Shown here: one piece after another, positions 16,626 to 25,434 of the stretch
Layout of the letters: every line of letters begins with the position of its first letter
Numbering within the stretch: the first letter of the stretch is position 1
Source: Alphaproteobacteria bacterium
GTDB lineage: Bacteria > Pseudomonadota > Alphaproteobacteria > Sphingomonadales > Sphingomonadaceae
Assembly (NCBI GenBank): GCA_005883305.1
Contig: VBAC01000002.1
Coordinates: 242,527 to 306,526 of the forward strand
Direction of reading: 5' to 3'
Length of the DNA: 64,000 nucleotides
The notes under the pieces: model-generated
Databases searched by the model: none
What the model saw: only the letters and a program-made list of their open reading frames with translations
Told to the model about the DNA's origin: nothing
Made by a program: the position numbers and the translations under genes

Positions 16626-17776
16626 AGGCTCGCCCCACCAATCTTCAGGTCTGCCGCTTCTGCATAATGGATGAAAGCGAAGGGGGCGTTCGCTTCGACG
16701 AAACCGGGCAGTGCAACTGCTGCCGGGAGGCACTCGCACGCCGCCCGCATGAATGGTGGCCCGATGCCGAAGGCGCCGAACGCATGAAGCGGCTGGTCGA
16801 ACGCCTTCGCGCGGAAGGCAAAGGCCGGCGCTATGATGCGATGGTCGGCCTCAGCGGTGGCATCGACAGCGCCTACCTGGTCCATCATATGGTCACGGAA
16901 TATGGGCTGCGGCTGTTGGCGGTTCACGTCGATGGAGGATGGAACAGCGCCCCTGCGGTGCGCAACATCGAGACGCTGGTCCGCGCCCTGGATCTCGATC
17001 TGCATACCAAGGTGATCGAATGGCAGGAGATGCGCGATCTGCAGCTCGCGTTCCTGCGCGCCGGCGTACTGAACCAGGATTTCCCGCAAGATCACGCCTT
17101 CTTCGCCACTCTGTTCAGATCAGCGCGGCGCTTCGGCATCCGCACGTTTCTCAGCGGCGTCAACTTCACGTCGGAATCCGTATCGATCCCCGGCATCGAC
17201 GCGCCCCCGTCGATCGACGGCACCCACGTTGCCGCGATTCACAGGCAATTCGGGACGGTCCCCCTCAAGACCTATCCGGTCATGCGCATCAGCGAATATC
17301 TGTGGACGACCCGCGTCCTTCGCCGGCCGGTGATCGAAAAGCCGCTCAACTTCCTCGATTACGACAAGGAGGAGGCCAAGCGAGTGCTCGACGCGCGCTA
17401 CGGGTGGCGCGATTATGGCAGCAAGCACAGCGAATCGCGCTTCACAAAATTCTACCAGGAAATCTATTTGCCGCGGAAGCACATGGTCGACAAACGCCGC
17501 CTCCAGCTCTCCAGCCTGATCGTCTCGGGGCAGATGACGCGCGAGCAAGCATTGGACGAAGTCGCCCGACCGCCGATCGACGAGCGCCACGCGCGGCTCG
17601 ACATGCGGTTCGTGGCCAAGAAGCTCGGCATCACCGCCGAGGAGCTCGCCGGGCTGCTCGCCTCCCCGCCGGTGCCGCACAGCGCCTACAAAAGCGACCG
17701 CCAGTTCCATTCGCGCATGATGTCCATCCGCCGCTGGCTGCGCGAGAGAGCGCCGCGCGGGAGCGAGGCGGCATGA
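16622..17776 (+). CDS. wbpG: N-acetyl sugar amidotransferase (WbpG-like)
   Basis: The 384-residue ATP-pyrophosphatase-fold enzyme has an N-terminal Cys cluster (VCRFCIMDE, then QCNCC), probably a zinc site, then the PP-loop SGGIDSAYL (Ser78-Ser83). WbpG-type enzymes adenylate an N-acetyl group on a UDP-sugar and replace oxygen with nitrogen from HisH2/HisF2, giving an acetamidino group. Four-base overlaps on both sides show tight coupling with hisF2 and the downstream polymerase-like gene. PseA, which acts in legionaminic/pseudaminic pathways, is a close relative, but none of the other genes of those pathways is present. Confidence 0.9.
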   Translation: MKARPTNLQVCRFCIMDESEGGVRFDETGQCNCCREALARRPHEWWPDAEGAERMKRLVERLRAEGKGRRYDAMVGLSGGIDSAYLVHHMVTEYGLRLLAVHVDGGWNSAPAVRNIETLVRALDLDLHTKVIEWQEMRDLQLAFLRAGVLNQDFPQDHAFFATLFRSARRFGIRTFLSGVNFTSESVSIPGIDAPPSIDGTHVAAIHRQFGTVPLKTYPVMRISEYLWTTRVLRRPVIEKPLNFLDYDKEEAKRVLDARYGWRDYGSKHSESRFTKFYQEIYLPRKHMVDKRRLQLSSLIVSGQMTREQALDEVARPPIDERHARLDMRFVAKKLGITAEELAGLLASPPVPHSAYKSDRQFHSRMMSIRRWLRERAPRGSEAA

Positions 17777-19047
17777 TGGAGCAGGGCGCCCTCCCGGCCG
17801 CGCCATCCGCAGACGGCGCCGACATCCCGGGCCGCAAGGGGGGCCGCGTCGCGTGGGACCCTCTCGCCTTCTTGATGGCCTGGTTCATTCCGTTGGTCAT
17901 CGTCGGCTATCCGATCGCCGGCGCCTCGACCATCTTCGTGCCGTTTGTCGAGCCGACGACGGTCACCTACGGCTATCGCGGCATCGTCGCCGCCCTCTCG
18001 GCGCTCGCGATCGTGGCCGCGCTGGTCCGGAATCAAACCCCTATATTTCCGATGGCGCTCACCGTTTTTCTGTTGGCCTATCTCGTCCGGCTCTACGTCG
18101 ACAATTTCGCCTTCGGCATCTATCGCGCCGATCTGGCGATCATATTCTACGTTGGCGGGGTGCTGCCGCCGGTCCTCGCCGTCTTCTTCGCAGGCCGGAC
18201 GCTCGATGAGCATCAGTTGATCCGGCCGACATTCGCCGCCGCCTTGGTCGCCGCCACCCTGCTGCTGCTGATCGGCCTGCTGGGCCTGGAATCGGAGATC
18301 GTCAACTCGCTCGAGCAGACCGGCGGCCGGCTCAGCCTCGAGACCGTCAACGCGATCAGCATCGGGCACGTCGGAGCGACTTTGCTGATCTCCTGCGTCG
18401 TCGCCTGGTACCATCCGGGCCGGCTGGTGCCAAAGATCCTCATCGCCGTCGCGGCCGCGATCGGGGTGGCGACCATGATCCAAGCGGGATCGCGCGGCCC
18501 GTTCGTCGCGGTCGGCGTTTGCGTGGTCGTCTATTGCGTCATCGCGCGCCGCTGGGGGGTGGTGCTGCTGACTCTGGCCGCCGTGGCGGCGGTCGCGCTG
18601 CGATCCTCGCCCGACCAGCTTGTGATCCTCGACCGCTTCTCGACAGTCGGCTGGGACGCGTCAGTCTCGGAACGGTTGCTCAGCCAGGATTATGCGATCG
18701 CCGATTTCTTCGACCACCCTTTCGTCGGCAACGCCTATATCGAGCTCGCAACGCTCGATTACCCGCACAATCTGATCCTCGACGCAGCCATGGCGATGGG
18801 TCTTGCCGGTCTCATCCCGCTATTCATCTTCACGTTCCAGGCGGCTCGAACCGCCGTGGCGCGAATGAGGCAGGGCCGGCTGCTCGTCGCCCTGCTCGTC
18901 ATTCAATTCTTCATGGCGGCGCAATTTTCGGGCAGCATCTGGGGCCATGGCAGCCTGCTGACGATGATCGGCCTGATTCTGGTCTGGGTGCGGCGGGACG
19001 CGGCGACAGCGGCCGCCGGCCCGGCGCGGCACGCGCCGTCCATTTGA
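17773..19047 (+). CDS. wzy: Polytopic Wzy/WaaL-like O-antigen polymerase or ligase
   Basis: The 424-residue protein has about 10-12 hydrophobic segments and a large periplasmic loop containing QAGSRGPF and later DYPHNLILDAAMAMG; the PHN motif is typical of the Wzy_C/O-antigen ligase superfamily. ATG overlaps the wbpG stop. Within the cluster it is the best candidate for the polymerase of the repeat unit made by the surrounding genes. A second protein of this superfamily is encoded at 31063-32457, so which one polymerises and which one ligates is open. Confidence 0.8.
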   Translation: MMEQGALPAAPSADGADIPGRKGGRVAWDPLAFLMAWFIPLVIVGYPIAGASTIFVPFVEPTTVTYGYRGIVAALSALAIVAALVRNQTPIFPMALTVFLLAYLVRLYVDNFAFGIYRADLAIIFYVGGVLPPVLAVFFAGRTLDEHQLIRPTFAAALVAATLLLLIGLLGLESEIVNSLEQTGGRLSLETVNAISIGHVGATLLISCVVAWYHPGRLVPKILIAVAAAIGVATMIQAGSRGPFVAVGVCVVVYCVIARRWGVVLLTLAAVAAVALRSSPDQLVILDRFSTVGWDASVSERLLSQDYAIADFFDHPFVGNAYIELATLDYPHNLILDAAMAMGLAGLIPLFIFTFQAARTAVARMRQGRLLVALLVIQFFMAAQFSGSIWGHGSLLTMIGLILVWVRRDAATAAAGPARHAPSI

Positions 19048-19072
19048 CGCGCCGACAAGGCCCCGGGCGATC

Positions 19073-20158
19073 ATGCGCATTTTCCAGACCTACGGGCTCC
19101 AGGCCAGCTACAAGCCCCGCCTGCGCGCGCTGCGCCGGGGCGCGGCGTCGTTTGACGAGATGCGCGCAATACTCCTGGACGACCGGTTCGGCGCGATCCA
19201 TTTGCTGGAGCCCTGCCTCGCCGGCGATCCCTCCGCCTTCCTGACGGCGGGCAATGACACAGACCTGCAGCGCGCGTGGGCTCGCGAGAATGGCCTTCCG
19301 GGCACGGCGCGGCCGGACGACATCCTGCTCGCCCAGATCGAGGCGCACCGGACGGAGGTCTTCTACAATTGCGATCCAGTGAATTTCGGCAACGCGTTTC
19401 TGAGACGCCTGCCGGGCTCGGTCCGCAGGACCATCGCCTGGCGCGCGGCGCCGTCAGAGGGGGCGGACTTTCTCGATCACGACATTATCGTCAACAACTT
19501 CCCGAGCCTGCTGGACCAGTATCGCGCCCAGGGCGTGCGCGCCGAGCTGTTCACGCCGGGTCACGATCCCGAAATGGATACCTACGCGGCGCGCGACGAA
19601 CGGCCGGTCGACCTGCTGTTCGTGGGCGGCTTCTCGCGCCACCACCGCGGTCGGGCCGAAGCCTTGCGCCGGGCCGCGACTATCGGTGGCGGCTATCGCG
19701 TGGTCTATTGCCTCGATCCTTCGCGGCTGACCCGGCTTGCCGAAACCCCGCTCGGCCTGGCCGGCCCCTTGCGCCGCCATCGGCGCCCCGCCGAGATCCG
19801 CTCGGTCGCGACGGCCCCGGCCTACGGGCGCGACCTTTATGCGATGATCGGCCAGGCCAAGCTGGTGCTCAACGGCGCGATCGACATGGCGGGACGGGCG
19901 CGAGGCAACATGCGCATGTGGGAGGCAATGGGCTGCGGGGCCGCGGTCGTCAGCGATGCCGGGGACTATCCGAAAGGGATGGTGGCGGGGGAAACCTTCC
20001 TCGACTATAGCGACGAGCGGGAGATGATCGCGGCGATAGAGCAGCTGCTCGAACGGGATGGGGAGCGTGAAGCCATGGCCCGGCGCGCGCACGCGATGAT
20101 TTCGACCCGCTATAGCAAATCCGCCCAATGGGAAGCGTTTCAGAGACTGTGCGAATAG
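19073..20158 (+). CDS. GT-B glycosyltransferase, CgeB-like
   Basis: The 361-residue protein has a Rossmann-like N-terminal half without strong motifs and a C-terminal half with the [15 protein letters not shown] strand-loop, [14 protein letters not shown] and [15 protein letters not shown], the donor-site pattern of GT4/CgeB-like transferases. The end ([18 protein letters not shown]) is the usual C-terminal helix. It starts 25 bp after the polymerase-like gene and overlaps the acyltransferase gene by 31 bp. Sugar specificity is unknown. Confidence 0.75.
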   Translation: MRIFQTYGLQASYKPRLRALRRGAASFDEMRAILLDDRFGAIHLLEPCLAGDPSAFLTAGNDTDLQRAWARENGLPGTARPDDILLAQIEAHRTEVFYNCDPVNFGNAFLRRLPGSVRRTIAWRAAPSEGADFLDHDIIVNNFPSLLDQYRAQGVRAELFTPGHDPEMDTYAARDERPVDLLFVGGFSRHHRGRAEALRRAATIGGGYRVVYCLDPSRLTRLAETPLGLAGPLRRHRRPAEIRSVATAPAYGRDLYAMIGQAKLVLNGAIDMAGRARGNMRMWEAMGCGAAVVSDAGDYPKGMVAGETFLDYSDEREMIAAIEQLLERDGEREAMARRAHAMISTRYSKSAQWEAFQRLCE

Positions 20159-20727
20159 CTAATTTCATCAACCCATCGATCGTCAAGGCGCGACTGGTGG
20201 GCCGCAGGACGTGCCGGCTGGGCGAAGGCGCGCGCCTCGCCCTGGAAGCCAAGATTGCCAACCACCAGCCGAGCAGCGAGGCGATTTCGATCGGCGCCAA
20301 CAGTCTCGTGCTCGGGCAATTGATGACTTTCGGCCATGGCGGCCGAATCGCGCTCGGGGAATGGTGCTATGTCGGCCAGAACAGCCGAATTTGGTCGGGA
20401 GCGTCAATTGCCATCGGCAACTATGTGTTGATTGCCCATAATGTGATGATAATGGACAATTTCACGCATCCGATCGACCATCTGGCCCGGCGCGCCCACG
20501 CTCAGGCGACGATCGGTAATCGTCATGGCCAGACGGTCGATCTCGGGGACCGGCCGGTCGTCATCGGCGACGATGTCTGGATAGGAGCCAATGCGATCAT
20601 CATGCGCGGAGTCAATATCGGCGACAGGGCAATCATCTCGGCCGGCTCGGTCGTGCGGCAGGACGTGCCGGCGGACGCGGTCGTCGCCGGCAACCCGGCG
20701 ACCATCGTCCGCGCGGCCCGCGGCTAA
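20128..20727 (+). CDS. Hexapeptide-repeat acyltransferase (LbH)
   Basis: The 199-residue protein has left-handed beta-helix repeats ([43 protein letters not shown]) and an extra loop with NFTHPIDH that holds the presumed catalytic His, as in the NodL/WcaF/MaA group. It ends in [12 protein letters not shown]. It would acetylate a hydroxyl of the polysaccharide repeat unit or its precursor. The chosen ATG overlaps the preceding gene by 31 bp; a GTG at 20149 would shorten this to 10 bp but has no better ribosome site. Confidence 0.82.
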   Translation: MGSVSETVRIANFINPSIVKARLVGRRTCRLGEGARLALEAKIANHQPSSEAISIGANSLVLGQLMTFGHGGRIALGEWCYVGQNSRIWSGASIAIGNYVLIAHNVMIMDNFTHPIDHLARRAHAQATIGNRHGQTVDLGDRPVVIGDDVWIGANAIIMRGVNIGDRAIISAGSVVRQDVPADAVVAGNPATIVRAARG

Positions 20728-20764
20728 GCCAGCCCCAGCGGCAGCAATCGGAAAGCACTCCCCT

Positions 20765-21487
20765 TTGTCCAACGTATCGCCCCACCTTTCGGATCTCTAC
20801 GAGGATTATTACCAGCCGGATCCCTTCGAGGACCTGAAGCGGGACCTGGCCGCGCGCGACAGCGTCGACCAGATCGTCCGGCTCGGCGGCTCGAATCTCG
20901 GCCGAACGCTCGACGTCGGCGCCGGTGAGGGAGCGGTCTCGACCGAGATTGACCGGCGCGGCCTCGCCAGCGAGATCGTTGCGGTCGAAATTTCCAAGGC
21001 CGGCATCGCGAGAATCCTCGATCGCAAGCTTCCATCGCTGCGCTCGGCGGAGTTATTCGACGGTTACAAACTGCCTTTCCCGGACCGAAGCTTCGACACC
21101 GCGGTGTGCGCGCACGTCATCGAGCATGTCGAGCACGAACGGCTGTTCCTGCGGGAGGTCGCCCGCGTGGCGAAGCACCTTTATCTGGTCGCCCCGCTCG
21201 AAGGCGGCGCCAGGGGTCGCGTCTATCGCGGGATGGGGCACATCAATTACTATCACCCGATGACGCTGATCAATCTCTTGGAAACCAGCGGCTTTTCGGT
21301 CGCAGCGCATGACGTCTATCCGTCTTCGACCGCCTATGAGCGCCACATATCCGGGCGCCCCATCGGGACCGCCAAGAGCCTGATCCGCAAGACCGTTCGC
21401 AAGCTGTTCGGCTACAAAGCCAGCCATATGATGACCTACGTCATGGTTATCTCTGCCGCGGCGGAACAAGTAAGCGGGCCGAACTAG
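20765..21487 (+). CDS. Class I SAM-dependent methyltransferase
   Basis: The 240-residue protein shows motif I TLDVGAGEGAVST, an acidic motif II (IVAVEISKAG), and motif IV/V (FDTAVCAHVIEHVEHERLFL), the signature of the Methyltransf_11 fold, followed by HINYYHPMTLINLL. It probably modifies a sugar or lipid-linked intermediate. I use the TTG at 20765, preceded by GGAAAG, since the frame further upstream overlaps the acyltransferase gene and loses family character. The next gene starts 24 bp later. Confidence 0.78.
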   Translation: MSNVSPHLSDLYEDYYQPDPFEDLKRDLAARDSVDQIVRLGGSNLGRTLDVGAGEGAVSTEIDRRGLASEIVAVEISKAGIARILDRKLPSLRSAELFDGYKLPFPDRSFDTAVCAHVIEHVEHERLFLREVARVAKHLYLVAPLEGGARGRVYRGMGHINYYHPMTLINLLETSGFSVAAHDVYPSSTAYERHISGRPIGTAKSLIRKTVRKLFGYKASHMMTYVMVISAAAEQVSGPN

Positions 21488-21511
21488 GCCGCTCGGAAGG
21501 GGGATCTTAAG

Positions 21512-22450
21512 TTGCCGACGAGCATAGCCAGCGCCTGGCGCCATTTGAGGTCGATCGGCCTGCTGCAGCGCAATCTCGACGAGGTACGCATCAACCAGGG
21601 GCGGATCCTCGCCGAACTCAATCGGAGCGCGCGCCGCGAGACCCTTGCCGACTACGAATTCAAGGTGTTCTCACAATGGGGCGAGGACGGAATCATCCAG
21701 CACCTCATTGCCAATCTGGACATCCCGGACAGGACGTTCGTCGAATTCGGCGTCGAGGATTTTTCCGAATCCAATTGCCGCTTCCTGATGATGAAGGACA
21801 ATTGGCGCGGCTTCGTTATCGACGGCTCCGAAAAGAATATCGCGCGCCTGAGGTCCGGCAGCTATTTCTGGAAGCACGATTTGCGGGCGATCAACGCCTT
21901 CATCACGCGCGAAAACATCGCGGAGCTTATCGCCACTTCCGGTTTCGACGAGATCGGCATCCTTTCCGTCGACATCGATGGCGTCGACTGGCACGTGCTC
22001 GCTGCGCTGGAGCACCTTCGCCCGGCCATTCTGATCGTTGAATATAACGGGGTGTTCGGCCCGACGGCGACCGTGACCGTGCCCTACGACGCGGCCTTCT
22101 TCCGGACTAGTGCGCACCATTCGAACATCTATTACGGCGCCAGCCTCGGGGCGTTCGATTGGCTGGCGCGGCGCCGCGGCTACAGCCTCGTGGGCGGCAA
22201 TTCCGCGGGCAGCAACGCCTTCTTCGTTCGCGACGACCTGCTGAACGATGTCGTCCGTCCTGCGAGTATCGGCGCAACCTTCCGTCCGACCCCGTTCCGC
22301 GAGGCGAGAGACCGGTCGGGTGCGCTGACCTTTCCGCGCGAATCCGAGCGAAGGGCGATCATCGCCGACATGCCGCTTGAGGACGTCACCAATGGCTCGA
22401 TGCTGACCGTTGCCGACCTCGACAGGATCGGCGAAGCGCCGGCCGGCTGA
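21512..22450 (+). CDS. FkbM-like Rossmann protein of polysaccharide clusters
   Basis: The 312-residue protein begins with an amphipathic segment, then FKVFSQWGEDGIIQHLI, FVEFGVEDFSESNCR and a DIDGVDWHVLAALEHL segment. These correspond to the glycine-rich loop and post-motif IV of FkbM-like methyltransferases, but the SAM loop is degenerate (EFGVEDF, where E-x-G-x-x-x-G is expected). It may be a methyltransferase relative with changed function. A TTG start with AAGGGGG nine bases upstream is the best choice. Its TGA overlaps the ATG of the next gene. Confidence 0.6.
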   Translation: MPTSIASAWRHLRSIGLLQRNLDEVRINQGRILAELNRSARRETLADYEFKVFSQWGEDGIIQHLIANLDIPDRTFVEFGVEDFSESNCRFLMMKDNWRGFVIDGSEKNIARLRSGSYFWKHDLRAINAFITRENIAELIATSGFDEIGILSVDIDGVDWHVLAALEHLRPAILIVEYNGVFGPTATVTVPYDAAFFRTSAHHSNIYYGASLGAFDWLARRRGYSLVGGNSAGSNAFFVRDDLLNDVVRPASIGATFRPTPFREARDRSGALTFPRESERRAIIADMPLEDVTNGSMLTVADLDRIGEAPAG

Positions 22451-23385
22451 TGGCAACGGCGTGGATCACCGGCGCTCACGGCTTCATCGGACGGCATCTG
22501 GCCAAGCACCTTGCCGAAGCCGGCGACGAGGTCGGGGGCATCGGTCACGGCGCTTGGCCGAAGGCGGAATCCGCCCGGTGGGGGGTGAGCGCCTGGGTCG
22601 AGGGTGAAGTCGATGCGGCAAGCCTCGAGCGCCTCGCCGCGCTCGGCGGCGCGCCGGAATCGATCTACCATCTCGCCGGCGGCTCGTCGGTGGCGAAGTC
22701 TCTCGTGGCGCCGCTGGAAGACTTTCGCCGGACCGCGCATTCGACCGCCGCGCTTCTCGAATGGGCCCGGCTGAACGCTCCGTCCGCGGCGATTGTCGCT
22801 GTGTCTTCCGCCGCGGTCTACGGCAAGGGCCATGCCGGGCCGATCGATGAGGATGCTGCTCTTCGCCCAGTTTCTCCTTACGGTTCCCACAAGGTCGTGA
22901 TGGAGGAGCTTTGCCGATCCTTCGCGCAAAATTTCGGGCTCAGGATCGCGATCGTACGACCCTTTTCCGTGTACGGCAGGGAGCTCAGCAAGCAGTTGCT
23001 GTGGGAACTCTGCCTGAAGCTGGAGCGCGACGAGCCCGTCACTCTGGGCGGCTCGGGCGAGGAGCTTAGGGACTGGCTGCACGTCGATGATGTCGCCCGG
23101 CTGTTGCGGGAGGCAGCATCGCGCGCGTCGGAAGACGTTGCCTTGGCCAATGGCGGCCGCGGGGAAGGCGTCACGGTACGCGCGATCGCCGAAATGGCCC
23201 GCTCCGCGTGGGGTGACGGGCCGAACGTTTCGTTCGACGGGCAGCGCCGCCTCGGCGACCCATTCAGCCTGGTAGCGGGTCGCAAGCGGCTCGACGATTG
23301 GGGGTTCGACTGGCACGTGACGCCCGAAACCGGAATCGCCGATTATGTGCGCTGGTTCCGCGGCAGGACGGGTGCCGGCGCGTGA
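22450..23385 (+). CDS. NAD(P)-dependent SDR sugar epimerase/reductase
   Basis: The 311-residue extended SDR has TGAHGFIGRHL at residues 7-17, HLAGGSSV, the SSAAVYG segment, active site YGSHK and the RDWLHVDDVARLL motif. It resembles GDP-4-keto-6-deoxy-D-mannose reductases and RfbD/WcaG relatives. It could make a second deoxy sugar from the Gmd product, but specificity is not readable. ATG overlaps the preceding stop, and the GTG of the following glycosyltransferase overlaps its own TGA, so the three are translationally coupled. Confidence 0.78.
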   Translation: MATAWITGAHGFIGRHLAKHLAEAGDEVGGIGHGAWPKAESARWGVSAWVEGEVDAASLERLAALGGAPESIYHLAGGSSVAKSLVAPLEDFRRTAHSTAALLEWARLNAPSAAIVAVSSAAVYGKGHAGPIDEDAALRPVSPYGSHKVVMEELCRSFAQNFGLRIAIVRPFSVYGRELSKQLLWELCLKLERDEPVTLGGSGEELRDWLHVDDVARLLREAASRASEDVALANGGRGEGVTVRAIAEMARSAWGDGPNVSFDGQRRLGDPFSLVAGRKRLDDWGFDWHVTPETGIADYVRWFRGRTGAGA

Positions 23386-24551
23386 TCAGGATCGGAATTC
23401 CACCGATCGGTGGCAATCATTGGCTTGGCGGCTGGCACTATATGCTCAACATGGTCGCGGCCTTGTCCCGCGGCGGCGGCGACGACGTCGAAACCGTGTT
23501 GTTCATCGGAACCGACGTGGCGCCTGCCCGGCTGGCGGCCATCGCCACTCTGCCGGGGACTCGGATCGTGCAGGATCCGGTCTTCGATGCGGCCCGCAAA
23601 TCCGCCCGCCTGGTCCGCGCCCTGGCGACCGGCCTCGACCGGGAGGCGCTCGCATTGTTCCGCCGCGAGGCGATCGACGTCGTCTTCGAGCCCGCCACTT
23701 TCTTCGGCTGGCGCTTTCCCCTGCCGGCCGTCGCCTGGATGCCCGATTTCCAGCACCTGCACCTGCCGCGTCTGTTCTCCCGGGGCGGGCGGCTGCGGCG
23801 GAGCCTGGGCTTTCGTGCGCAGATCCTTTCCGGGCGTACGATCATGCTGAGCAGCGCCAGCGCCGAAGCGGATTGCGTCGATCATTATCCGGCGAGCCGG
23901 GGGCGGACGCGTGTGGTGCGTTTCGCTGTGCCGGCACCGCCGCCGTTGAGCTACGGTGAGGCCCGCGAGCGCATCGCGCCGCTCGGCCTGCCGGCCCGCT
24001 TCGCGCTGCTTCCCAATCAGTTTTGGGTGCACAAAAATCATCTGCTCGCGGTCGAGGCTATGACCAAGCTACGCGACCAGGGCGGCGGGCTGGTCCTCGC
24101 CATGACGGGTCATGGGGTGGATCCCCGGGCCCCACGCCACCTGGACCGGATCCGGGATGTGATCGCGGAGAACGGTCTGGATCAGCAGGTCCGGCTTCTC
24201 GGTTCGGTGCCCTACGATCAGCTCCAGGCTCTCATGCGCAGCGCGGCGGTGCTGATCAATCCGTCCCTGTTCGAAGGATGGAGCACGACCGTAGAGGAAG
24301 CGAAATCGATCGGCCTGCCGATGATCCTTTCGGACATAGAAGTCCATCGCGAGCAGGCGCTGGACGATGCGCTGTTTTTCGATCCCCGCGACGCGGACCA
24401 GCTGTGCCGCCACCTGGCAGTCGTGGAGGGAATGGACGAGGCCGATCTGGTGGGAGATCGCCCCGAGGCCCGGCTCCGGGCCCAAGCGCGCCATGCAGGT
24501 TTCGGCCGCGCGCTGGCCGACGTCTTCCGCGAGGCGTACGCGCGCGGATGA
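23382..24551 (+). CDS. GT4-family glycosyltransferase
   Basis: The 389-residue GT-B enzyme opens with the glycine-rich GNHWLGGWHYML and carries in its C-terminal domain LPNQFWVHKNHLLAVEA, VRLLGSVPYDQL and the donor-binding motif NPSLFEGWSTTVEEA (EX7E type). It retains the sugar-anomer configuration by family rule. Start is GTG overlapping the SDR stop; an in-frame extension to 23298 would lie inside the SDR gene. It overlaps the GT2 gene start by ATGA. Confidence 0.88.
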   Translation: MIRIGIPPIGGNHWLGGWHYMLNMVAALSRGGGDDVETVLFIGTDVAPARLAAIATLPGTRIVQDPVFDAARKSARLVRALATGLDREALALFRREAIDVVFEPATFFGWRFPLPAVAWMPDFQHLHLPRLFSRGGRLRRSLGFRAQILSGRTIMLSSASAEADCVDHYPASRGRTRVVRFAVPAPPPLSYGEARERIAPLGLPARFALLPNQFWVHKNHLLAVEAMTKLRDQGGGLVLAMTGHGVDPRAPRHLDRIRDVIAENGLDQQVRLLGSVPYDQLQALMRSAAVLINPSLFEGWSTTVEEAKSIGLPMILSDIEVHREQALDDALFFDPRDADQLCRHLAVVEGMDEADLVGDRPEARLRAQARHAGFGRALADVFREAYARG

Positions 24552-25390
24552 AAGGGGATCGAGCCGCCAGCGGCGCCACCATCAGCGTCGTCACCGTGTG
24601 CTTGAACGCCGAGCGGACGATCGAGGATACGATCCGGTCGGTCGCCGCCCAGGACTGGGCCGATTTCGAGCATATCATCGTCGATGGCGGCTCGACTGAC
24701 GGGACGGCCGCGTTGGTCGAGCGCCTGCGGCACGATCGACTGCGGTTCGTCAGCGGCCACGACGACGGTCTCTATGATGCGATGAACAAGGGTCTTCATT
24801 TGGCCACGGGCGACTATGTCGGCTTTCTCAATGCGGATGATTTTCTGGCCGCACCGGACGCCCTCGGGTTCATCGCCCGCGCAGCCGAAAGCGGCGCCGA
24901 TTGCATCTTGGGCGACACCGCATTGGTCGATTCCGATGGCAGGCCGACGCCCTATATTTATTCGGCTCGCGGCTTTCGCTCCTGGTGGCTGACGATCGGG
25001 GCGATGCCGCCCCATCCTTCCTTCTACGCCCGGCGCGCGCTTTTGTTGGCGGCGGGCGGGTTCGACATCAGCTTCCGGGTCGGCGCTGATTTCGATCTGA
25101 TTGCCCGCCTGATCCTTGGACGCGGGGCGCGGTGGCTGGTAGCCGGGCGGATCCTCACCTGCTTCCGGCAGGGCGGCGTTTCGACCCAGGGGCTTGAATC
25201 GATAAGGCGGATCTCGGCGGACAAGCAAAGGTCCATCCGGGCGCTGGGTTACTCTGCGGCCCCGGCGCGGACGCTGCTTCGCTTCCCGTTGCGGATTTGG
25301 CGCCGCCTGAACGGCGTGGATCGCTGGCCGAAAAGCGGAATCGACGTCGAATGGCTTCGCCGGCCAAACGCACGAGGCACCCCCCTTTGA
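24548..25390 (+). CDS. GT2-family glycosyltransferase
   Basis: The 280-residue GT-A enzyme has the classic TISVVTVCLNAERTIEDTI start, IIVDGGSTDGT (nucleotide-binding acid), the DGLYDAMNKG and GDYVGFLNADD (DxD-like) motifs and HPSFYARR. This subgroup (WcaA/WbbD-like) inverts the anomer and uses UDP- or GDP-sugars. The real ATG at 24548 overlaps the previous stop; the long frame upstream is antifunctional. A 44-bp gap follows before the next gene. Confidence 0.9.
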   Translation: MKGDRAASGATISVVTVCLNAERTIEDTIRSVAAQDWADFEHIIVDGGSTDGTAALVERLRHDRLRFVSGHDDGLYDAMNKGLHLATGDYVGFLNADDFLAAPDALGFIARAAESGADCILGDTALVDSDGRPTPYIYSARGFRSWWLTIGAMPPHPSFYARRALLLAAGGFDISFRVGADFDLIARLILGRGARWLVAGRILTCFRQGGVSTQGLESIRRISADKQRSIRALGYSAAPARTLLRFPLRIWRRLNGVDRWPKSGIDVEWLRRPNARGTPL

Positions 25391-25434
25391 AGAGCGGCCG
25401 GTAGGATGGTAACAGCGCCGCGAAAGAGGTGAAG

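Noticed and set aside
16939-17772. Long in-frame upstream extension of the polymerase-like gene
   Set aside because: It overlaps wbpG in another frame and consists of Arg/Pro/Ala-rich sequence; the ATG at 17773 begins the first membrane protein-like sequence and overlaps the wbpG stop.
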